Shown here in pieces: positions 6,083 to 10,714 of a stretch of 10,714 nt of DNA. The stretch is taken from NCBI GenBank assembly GCA_900543295.1, contig UQQY01000064.1, forward strand, positions 1-10,714, in the 5' to 3' direction. This DNA comes from an uncultured Oscillospiraceae bacterium. GTDB lineage: Bacteria; Bacillota; Clostridia; Oscillospirales; Ruminococcaceae. A program made the position numbers and the translations under genes. Position 1 is the first letter of the stretch; each line of letters begins with the position of its first letter. The notes beneath the pieces were generated by a model. It saw only the letters and a list, made by a program, of their open reading frames with translations, was not told where the DNA came from and searched no databases.

Positions 6083-6601
6083 ATGAACAACAGTCAGCTT
6101 CAACAATGCTTTGCGCAGATTCGAAACGGCGATCAGGAGGCCTTTTCCGCACTGTATCATGATATGAAAGAGCCTGTCTTCACTGTTATCTGCCGCATAA
6201 CAGCAGACAGGGACGCCGCAGAAGACGTCATGCAGGAACTGTTTGTAAAGCTGTATTGCGCTCCGCCGTCTGATGTTCAAAACCTCCGCGCGTGGATTTT
6301 CAAAGCAGCGCGTAATCTGGCAATCGATTACATGCGAAAGCCGAAAATTCACGAATTGCCGGAAGAAATCCAGGCGGAAAGCGTGCCGTTTGAGGATTCT
6401 GTCGGATTGAGGCTTGATATTGAGCGGGCGTTGCAGCAATTAAAAGAAGAAGAACGGGAGCTTGTCACCCTGCATTTGAACGCAGATCTGAAATTCCGTG
6501 AAATCGCAGAGATAACCAATGTCCCGCTCGGCACTGTACTATGGCGTTATCAAAAGGCTATCCACCGGCTTAAGAACAATTTTTCAGGAGGTATGTCATG
6601 A
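6083..6601 (+). CDS. ECF-like sigma-70 family RNA polymerase sigma factor
   Basis: A 172-residue minimal sigma factor with only regions 2 and 4. Region 2 (about 20-87) shows FSALYHDMKEPVFTVICRIT, AAEDVMQELFVKLY (45-58) and LRAWIFKAARNLAIDYMRK (68-86), the core-polymerase and -10 recognition surface. A short acidic linker (about 88-110) follows. Region 4 (about 113-165) ends in the -35-binding helix-turn-helix FREIAEITNVPLGTVLWRYQ and KAIHRLK. ATG at 6083 is preferred over the in-frame ATG at 6023 because AAAGGAGG sits 6 nt upstream and homology begins there. Its stop overlaps the start of the next gene by 4 bp, so the pair is translationally coupled. I found no convincing autoregulatory promoter upstream. 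The function is transcription of an unknown regulon. Confidence 0.92.
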   Translation: MNNSQLQQCFAQIRNGDQEAFSALYHDMKEPVFTVICRITADRDAAEDVMQELFVKLYCAPPSDVQNLRAWIFKAARNLAIDYMRKPKIHELPEEIQAESVPFEDSVGLRLDIERALQQLKEEERELVTLHLNADLKFREIAEITNVPLGTVLWRYQKAIHRLKNNFSGGMS

Positions 6602-7236
6602 AAAAAAAGATTTTTCTTATTCTCAGCATCTTTTCTATTCTTCTGTCCGGCACGGTCATCGTCTCGGCAGAAAGCGGGAAATCCGGTTTTGCAGGCGTAG
6701 CTGTGACAGACGAAGCCCAGGCGCAGTATTCGTTGGAGGAGCTGTACCGCATAGCCGACGAAATCGCGGCGATGACAAAAGAAGAAACAGGTATTACGGC
6801 GGTCGAAGTAAGCGAAGCTAAAAAATGCGTTGTGGTTTTCTGTGAGGATTCGTTAGAGTCCGGTCGTATAAAAGAGCTTGCCAAAGCTTTCGACGAAAAA
6901 TACGGAATCAACGCTGTCCTATTTTCTTGCGGCGATCCCGACGCAGTCCTGCTTGAAGAGGAAATCAGTTATGACGGAGTTGGAGCTGAACGCACACAGA
7001 ATAACTGGATTTATCTTTTGCTTGTCTGTATCGGAATACTGGCTCTTGGCGCGGCGGCATTTTTCGTATGGCATAGAAGAGAGCTGGCTTTTCAGACAGC
7101 GGAGGGAAGCGTTCGATCTGGAAGTAAAGGAATCAGCAGGAAAGGGCTGATCCATGAGATCAGGAGAAGTACGCTTCATCCAAGCGGCGATACTTTTTCG
7201 GCTGTACTGGAACAAATCAACAAGCAAAAGCAGTAA
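6598..7236 (+). CDS. Signal-peptide-bearing single-pass membrane protein coupled to the sigma factor
   Basis: A 212-residue protein of no family I recognise. It has a cleavable-looking signal peptide (basic MKKK, hydrophobic core, cut near VSA-ES at 24). An extracytoplasmic domain (about 25-135) shows an alternating helix/strand pattern and three Cys (C77, C82, C111). One transmembrane helix (NNWIYLLLVCIGILALGAAAF, 135-155) is followed by basic WHRRE and a cytoplasmic tail of about 55 residues ending in IHEIRRSTLHPSGDTFSAVL (185-204). AGGAGGT (6586-6592) inside the sigma gene and the ATGA overlap indicate coupled translation. Position suggests an anti-sigma factor or sensor, but there is no HxxxCxxC zinc anti-sigma motif and the topology is the reverse of a classical one. 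The role is inferred from the operon only. Confidence 0.8.
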   Translation: MKKKIFLILSIFSILLSGTVIVSAESGKSGFAGVAVTDEAQAQYSLEELYRIADEIAAMTKEETGITAVEVSEAKKCVVVFCEDSLESGRIKELAKAFDEKYGINAVLFSCGDPDAVLLEEEISYDGVGAERTQNNWIYLLLVCIGILALGAAAFFVWHRRELAFQTAEGSVRSGSKGISRKGLIHEIRRSTLHPSGDTFSAVLEQINKQKQ

Positions 7237-7276
7237 ACGATTTCAGATATGGATTTCGGTTGTAAACGGCTTTACA

Positions 7277-7320
7277 AAAGGCGGGCATGGTTCAGAATGA
7301 ACCGTGTACCGCCTTTCTCT
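7277..7320 (+). terminator. Terminator of the sigma-factor operon
   Basis: AAAGGCGG (7277-7284) pairs with CCGCCTTT (7309-7316), and an inner stem GGTTCA/TGAACC continues beyond a short internal loop. It is followed by TTTCTCT. It lies about 40 bp after the membrane-protein stop codon. Confidence 0.78.
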
Positions 7321-7384
7321 GTTATAAATCAGACAAAACAGTTGCAGAAGCGACGAAAATCACAGAGAAAATGCGTCATTTTCC

Positions 7385-7414
7385 TTGACATTTTGATTAA
7401 GATATTGTTAAATA
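7385..7414 (+). promoter_or_regulatory. Promoter of the uracil/xanthine permease gene
   Basis: -35 TTGACA (7385-7390) with -10 TTAAAT (7408-7413, 17-bp spacer) or TAAATA one base later. The stretch 7321-7384 before it holds nothing else I can recognise. Confidence 0.6.
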
Positions 7415-7422
7415 TTTATGAC

Positions 7423-7448
7423 GTGCGCGGCCTGCGGCAAAGGCGCAC
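7423..7448 (+). promoter_or_regulatory. Hairpin at the start of the permease leader
   Basis: GTGCGC (7423-7428) pairs with GCGCAC (7443-7448), right at the predicted 5' end of the transcript. No T run follows, so it is not a terminator. I see neither a PyrR-binding sequence nor a purine-riboswitch core. It may only stabilise the mRNA. Confidence 0.4.
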
Positions 7449-7478
7449 AATATCATCAATATCGACAGGAGGAACCTC

Positions 7479-8819
7479 ATGAACATTTTCTCAAAGGCGT
7501 ATCATTTCCTGTTTCCGGGTGCGAAGACGTACCCAAAGGTTGGCGCCGGAAAAATGGCGCTGCTCGGTTTGCAGCATGCGTTCGCAATGTCCTGTGCGAC
7601 AATTCTTGTCCCGATTCTGACTGGGCTTGACGTTGGCGTGGCGCTGTTTGCTGCCGGACTTGGCACCATTATCTTTCATCTCTGTACGGGCGGCAGAATG
7701 CCGACCTTCCTTGGCAGCTCCTTTGCTTTTATCGTTGCGCTGCAAACCGTCATAAACGGCGACAAAGCAAACATTCCAAAGGCGATGGGCGGCATTATTG
7801 TTGCAGGTCTGTTCTATGTCCTGCTTGCCCTGCTTATCAAACTGTTTGGCAGCCGGTTTATGGACAGGCTGTTCCCGCCGGTTGTGCGCGGCGTCGGTAT
7901 TGCCATCATCGGCCTGAATCTGGCGAGCGCGGCAATCAACAACATTCAAGGCAACGGCGTGGAAATGTTTACACCGGCATATTACTGGAGCTGGGGCATT
8001 GCACTGTTTGTCTGCCTGCTTGCGGTTGTCCTTTCAAGCTACGGAAAAGGCATGGTGAAAATGTCCTCCATCGTAATTGCGCTGGCGGGCGGCTATATTC
8101 TGACGCTGATCTTAACCAAAACCGGTCTGGCGCCGGACTCTTTAATGAACTTCTCCGGTCTTGCAGACCATGCATGGTTTGAGGTGCCGAATTTCGTTTT
8201 GCCGGAATTTGACCTACAGGCAATCGGTATCATTGCGCCGATCGCAATTGTCACCTGTGTAGAGCATGTGGGCGATGTTTATGCGAACGGCTCGGTTGTT
8301 GGACGGAACTTTGTTAAAGATCCGGGACTGCACCGCACCATGCTGGGCGATGGTCTTGCGACAATGGCTGCCGGCCTGATCGGCGGTCCTGCCAATACCA
8401 CTTACTCTGAAAATACCGCTGTTTTGGCGGCAACCGGAAACTACAATCCGGCTTCGCTCCGTCTGGCGGCGCTTATTGCGATTGTGGTCTCTTTCCTCGG
8501 CAAAGCAATCGGCGTGGTGGAATCCGTTCCGAACTGCGTGCTGGGCGGCGCGTGCATTGTGCTGTACGGCATGATTTCCTCGGTCGGTCTGCGCACATTG
8601 GTTGAAAATAAGGTGGACTTTACGAAAAACCGTAATCTCTGCATTGCAGCCGTTATGTTTGTACTTGCAATCGGCGGAGCAGTCATTGGTGGCCCTGCTT
8701 TCAGCGTAAGCGGCATAGGGCTTGGTATCCTGGCAGGTATTCTTTTAAATCTCGTCCTGCCGGAGCCGAAGCCGGAAGAGCCGGGACTCGTTACACACAG
8801 TGTAGATGCCGATAAATAG
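7479..8819 (+). CDS. NCS2 (NAT) family uracil/xanthine permease
   Basis: A 446-residue membrane protein with about 14 hydrophobic segments, of normal length for the nucleobase-ascorbate transporter family, which imports uracil or xanthine with protons. Diagnostic blocks are LQHAFAMSCATILVP (31-45), RMPTFLGSSFAFI (73-85), CVEHVGDVYANGSVVGR (260-276) and the NAT signature region GGPANTTYSENT (302-313). E262 and E311 correspond to the two Glu that bind uracil in Escherichia coli UraA. S310 replaces the usual Gly of TTYGEN. AGGAGG lies 6 nt before ATG. It is monocistronic between a promoter and a strong terminator, with no pyrimidine genes nearby. The VEHVGD and TTY.EN pattern favours uracil, and UraA/PyrP is the best guess, but xanthine cannot be excluded. 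Confidence 0.93.
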   Translation: MNIFSKAYHFLFPGAKTYPKVGAGKMALLGLQHAFAMSCATILVPILTGLDVGVALFAAGLGTIIFHLCTGGRMPTFLGSSFAFIVALQTVINGDKANIPKAMGGIIVAGLFYVLLALLIKLFGSRFMDRLFPPVVRGVGIAIIGLNLASAAINNIQGNGVEMFTPAYYWSWGIALFVCLLAVVLSSYGKGMVKMSSIVIALAGGYILTLILTKTGLAPDSLMNFSGLADHAWFEVPNFVLPEFDLQAIGIIAPIAIVTCVEHVGDVYANGSVVGRNFVKDPGLHRTMLGDGLATMAAGLIGGPANTTYSENTAVLAATGNYNPASLRLAALIAIVVSFLGKAIGVVESVPNCVLGGACIVLYGMISSVGLRTLVENKVDFTKNRNLCIAAVMFVLAIGGAVIGGPAFSVSGIGLGILAGILLNLVLPEPKPEEPGLVTHSVDADK

Positions 8820-8837
8820 GGCTTGCCATATAGGATA

Positions 8838-8874
8838 AAAAAGGACAGCTTCCTATAACGAAGCTGTCCTTTTT
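8838..8874. terminator. Terminator after the permease gene, potentially bidirectional
   Basis: A perfect 15-bp stem (8838-8852 with 8860-8874) with a 7-nt loop. The outer pairs are A-T tracts, so a U run follows the hairpin on either strand. It ends the permease transcript and could also end the convergent dtxR-family transcript, whose stop is about 90 bp away. No other signal is visible in 8875-8964. Confidence 0.9.
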
Positions 8875-8964
8875 ACTTATGGTAAACAGTTTGACTGGTA
8901 CAAAGGCGGTCATATTTTCTAAGGCGTGCATGCAGAGACAGCCTTCAGACCGGTTCATAAGCTG

Positions 8965-9351
8965 TCATTTTCTATTGTTCTGCTTTGCATTCAGGTAATG
9001 CTGTTTCATGCATTCAAAGCTTTTGTCGCTGATGTCATGCTCGATTTTGCAGGAATCGCGATATGCCGTCTCCTCGTCCACGCCAAGTGCCATCAAAATT
9101 TCCGCAATCATCTGATGCCGTTCATAAATCTTGTCTGCTATCGCGCGTCCTGTGTCCGTCAGCGTAATATACCCATCCTTGTCCACTAAAATATAGCCGT
9201 TTTCCCGAAGGTTTTTCATAAATACACTGACGCTTGGTTTGGAAAAGCCAAGTTCTGTCGCAATATCGATGGAACGAACCATTCCAAGCCGGTTATGCAG
9301 TATCAATATCGTCTCCAGATAGTTTTCCGCCGACTCGTGAATCTGCAACAC
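8965..9351 (-). CDS. DtxR/MntR-family metal-dependent transcriptional regulator
   Basis: A 128-residue repressor that would bind DNA when loaded with Fe2+ or Mn2+ and control metal transport. The N-terminal winged helix covers about 1-65 (SIDIATELGFSKPSVSVFMK, 27-46). The dimerisation and metal domain includes RHQMIAEIL (from R78) and RDSCKIEHDIS (98-108). It lacks the C-terminal SH3-like domain of full DtxR, as MntR and short clostridial homologues do. Metal-site residues by alignment are E9, N10, H79, C101, E104 and H105. Translation probably starts at GTG 9351, with AGGGGAG 5 nt upstream. The gene is single, on the minus strand. No metal transporter lies beside it, so its targets are elsewhere. 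Confidence 0.9.
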   Translation of the reverse strand: MLQIHESAENYLETILILHNRLGMVRSIDIATELGFSKPSVSVFMKNLRENGYILVDKDGYITLTDTGRAIADKIYERHQMIAEILMALGVDEETAYRDSCKIEHDISDKSFECMKQHYLNAKQNNRK

Positions 9352-9365
9352 GATCTCTCCCCTCT

Positions 9366-9412
9366 GGTATATTATCTAATTTTATGATACCATATCCGCA
9401 GAAAAGATGCAA
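9366..9412 (-). promoter_or_regulatory. Tentative promoter and imperfect operator of the DtxR-family gene
   Basis: On the minus strand a weak -35 TTGCAT (9407-9412), 17-bp spacer and -10 TATCAT (9384-9389). The -10 lies inside an imperfect 26-bp inverted repeat bounded by GGTAT and ATACC (9366-9391). That would suit autoregulation, but the repeat does not match a DtxR or MntR box I know. Confidence 0.4.
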
Positions 9413-9447
9413 GGCATACAAAACGGCGCATCTTTTTGGCAGGCGCA

Positions 9448-9477
9448 AAAAAGTCCTCCTTGAGGATAAGGAGGACT
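9448..9477 (-). terminator. Terminator of spoIIID
   Basis: A perfect 9-bp stem (9454-9462 with 9469-9477) and a 6-nt loop. On the minus strand it is followed by six T (9453-9448). It separates spoIIID from the downstream dtxR-family gene. Confidence 0.9.
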
Positions 9478-9505
9478 CAATGCGTTCCGGCTTCTTTTCA
9501 TGAAG

Positions 9506-9784
9506 CTATCGTCCGATTTGTGCCGCCATGCGTTCCCGCTGCGCTTTGAATTTTTCCCGCGTGGCAATGCCGCCGCGAATATGACGTTCCTTTTTATTGT
9601 GCAGCAAAACCTGCTGCACCTGTGTATACAATGCGTGATTGCTTTTTTTTAAACGTTCGGTCACATCTTTATGTACAGTACTTTTGCTGACGCAAAATTT
9701 TTTTGCCGCACCGCGCACCGTATCTCCGCTTTCGATCATATACTGCGCCAGCAATGCGGCGCGTTCTTCCGGACTGCCTTTCAT
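9506..9784 (-). CDS. spoIIID: Stage III sporulation transcriptional regulator SpoIIID
   Basis: A 92-residue DNA-binding protein matching the length (93) and core sequence of Bacillus SpoIIID, which modulates sigma-E and sigma-K genes in the mother cell during sporulation. The helix-turn-helix is GAAKKFCVSKSTVHKDVTER, with the hallmark VSKSTVHKD. The C-terminal basic region HIRGGIATREKFKAQRER is also typical. ATG at 9784 is preferred over an upstream in-frame start because AGGAGG lies 7 nt before it and similarity starts there. It is monocistronic with its own terminator. A poor sigma-E-like -10 (minus strand CATATCAT, 9816-9823) precedes it. Confidence 0.95.
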   Translation of the reverse strand: MKGSPEERAALLAQYMIESGDTVRGAAKKFCVSKSTVHKDVTERLKKSNHALYTQVQQVLLHNKKERHIRGGIATREKFKAQRERMAAQIGR

Positions 9785-9859
9785 GCACGCCCCTCCTATA
9801 CCGGATTGTTTGTACATGATATGCGGAAGTTTGTTCCTTCATGCGTAGAGTTGCACAGT

Positions 9860-9895
9860 TATGCCCTTAGTCGGGGCATACGGCCGAAAAGCGGC
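9860..9895. other. Two small hairpins in the gap between the GH39 gene and spoIIID
   Basis: TATGCCC (9860-9866) pairs with GGGCATA (9874-9880), and GCCG (9883-9886) pairs with CGGC (9892-9895). Neither is followed by a T run on either strand. They could be a weak 3' end for the GH39 transcript. I see nothing else firm in 9785-9934. Confidence 0.35.
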
Positions 9896-9934
9896 AGAAC
9901 ATATATTGTGAATATGCAGAGAATAGATTCGGTT

Positions 9935-10714
9935 TTATTTTATCGGCGTGAATTCCAACAGAGTAACGCCGTGCGGCTTAAGACGGATGCAAATGTCATC
10001 CGCACCGTCGAGATAGGAAATATGTGATTCAAGCTCCGATTTTGTGCGCAGAATTTGGAGCTCTTCTTCATCCGGCGGTTCGGGCGCGCCGTTTTCCAGC
10101 CAACTGTCAAATACAGAGCCGTGTGCACGGTCAAACGTATACTGAATCATACGGAATTTCTCTTCCGGCTTGTCAAAATGAATCTGTATGAGTTCATCGC
10201 CTTTTTCCGCAAATGCGGAATATCGGTCAAGCTGAGAGATACAGGTTGGATCTCCGTTTGCATAGACGTCGTTGTAATGACAGTAATTCCACATGAGCAC
10301 CTGAATGCGGTTCTCTTTTCGCGTGATCACATAGCTGTCGGTACGCTCTAAGAGTTCATTCCCAAGGCGTGATAAAAACCAGAATCCATGATAGGACGGC
10401 TTTTTTAGTCCCTGTATATTGAGCATTCCAAATCCCCCGTGGAAGACCGACTGCCCTAAGCTTTCCTCTTCAAAAATATCCGTAAAAGTCCAGAATCCAA
10501 TGGAATCTGCCAGCCCGATGGTTTTGATATAATTTTGAACGATAAATGGTGCCATAAAGGCAGTATCATGTACCAAATCTCTGCAATTCGGAGAAGAGTT
10601 CCATTCTGTGATGTGGATTTCCACATCGTGATAACGGGTGTTTTCCACTGCTTTTTTAAGCCAGACAAGCGAATCGTAAGTCCCGTTTTCGTCTTTATAG
10701 CAGGGGCGTCCATA
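9935..10714 (-). CDS. GH39 family beta-xylosidase-like glycosidase, C-terminal part (start beyond window)
   Basis: The reading frame is open to the right edge, so only the last 259 residues are visible and the N-terminal half lies outside. Visible residues 31-41 read VEIHITEWNSS. E37 (codon 10604-10606) is the expected catalytic nucleophile of clan GH-A family 39, which hydrolyses beta-xylosides with retention. Further family-like segments are SIGFWTFTDIFEE, FHGGFGMLNIQGLKKPSYHGFWFLSRLG and QVLMWNYCHYND, leading into the C-terminal beta-sandwich (THDR-like region RMIQYTFDRAHGSVFDSW). The acid/base Asn-Glu would be upstream of the window. Full GH39 xylosidases have about 500 residues. Xylan oligosaccharides are the likely substrate, although some GH39 enzymes act on other glycosides. 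Confidence 0.88.
   Translation of the reverse strand, partial: YGRPCYKDENGTYDSLVWLKKAVENTRYHDVEIHITEWNSSPNCRDLVHDTAFMAPFIVQNYIKTIGLADSIGFWTFTDIFEEESLGQSVFHGGFGMLNIQGLKKPSYHGFWFLSRLGNELLERTDSYVITRKENRIQVLMWNYCHYNDVYANGDPTCISQLDRYSAFAEKGDELIQIHFDKPEEKFRMIQYTFDRAHGSVFDSWLENGAPEPPDEEELQILRTKSELESHISYLDGADDICIRLKPHGVTLLEFTPIK

Noticed and set aside
5465..7449. Shared 11-mer AAAGGCGCACA in the lipoprotein leader (5465-5475) and the permease leader (7439-7449)
   Set aside because: Several shared 11-mers are expected by chance in a window this size, and the surrounding structures differ.
7423..7478. PyrR-binding attenuator or purine riboswitch in the permease leader
   Set aside because: No PyrR-binding consensus, no riboswitch core and no terminator between the promoter and the ATG; only a simple hairpin is present.

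Overview
The window looks like a chromosomal segment of an anaerobic, spore-forming member of the Clostridia, plausibly an Oscillospirales/Ruminococcaceae-type gut or rumen bacterium. That is inferred from a SpoIIID homologue, a PerR-rubrerythrin oxidative-stress pair, a short clostridial-type DtxR regulator, strong AGGAGG ribosome binding sites, many intrinsic terminators and two plant-glycan type glycosidases. I see no integrase, transposase, phage gene or CRISPR array.

Layout, left to right. Positions 1-197 hold the end of a tRNA cluster (tRNA-Asp, tRNA-Thr) and its terminator. Positions 235-2720 form a two-gene operon with a near-consensus promoter: a cytoplasmic clan GH-A glycosidase of the GH35/DUF5597 type, then an unrecognised 252-residue protein with an HExxH...E metallopeptidase-like signature, closed by a perfect 16-bp hairpin that also serves the convergent operon. 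Positions 2739-3771 (minus strand) are perR-rbr, with a candidate PerR box over the perR -10 region. Positions 3794-5397 (minus strand) are a MATE efflux transporter; its leader holds a terminator-like hairpin and its promoter is flanked by a repeated 8-mer. A back-to-back promoter drives a small orphan lipoprotein (5498-5878), followed by two tandem terminators.

Positions 6083-7236 are an ECF-like sigma factor overlapping by 4 bp a signal-peptide-bearing, single-pass membrane protein. This pair is the least conventional unit here, because the membrane protein's predicted topology is opposite to that of a classical anti-sigma factor. Positions 7385-8874 are a monocistronic uracil/xanthine permease. 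Then, on the minus strand, come a DtxR/MntR-family metalloregulator (8965-9351), spoIIID (9506-9784) with its own terminator, and the C-terminal half of a GH39 beta-xylosidase-like enzyme that runs off the right edge (9935-10714).

Most units are short transcription islands with their own promoter and terminator. Functional links I can support are PerR control of rubrerythrin (peroxide defence), sigma factor with membrane partner (signal transduction), and glycosidase with HExxH protein (shared transcript). No complete novel system is evident. The best candidates for follow-up are the sigma/membrane-protein pair, the HExxH protein and the MATE leader.
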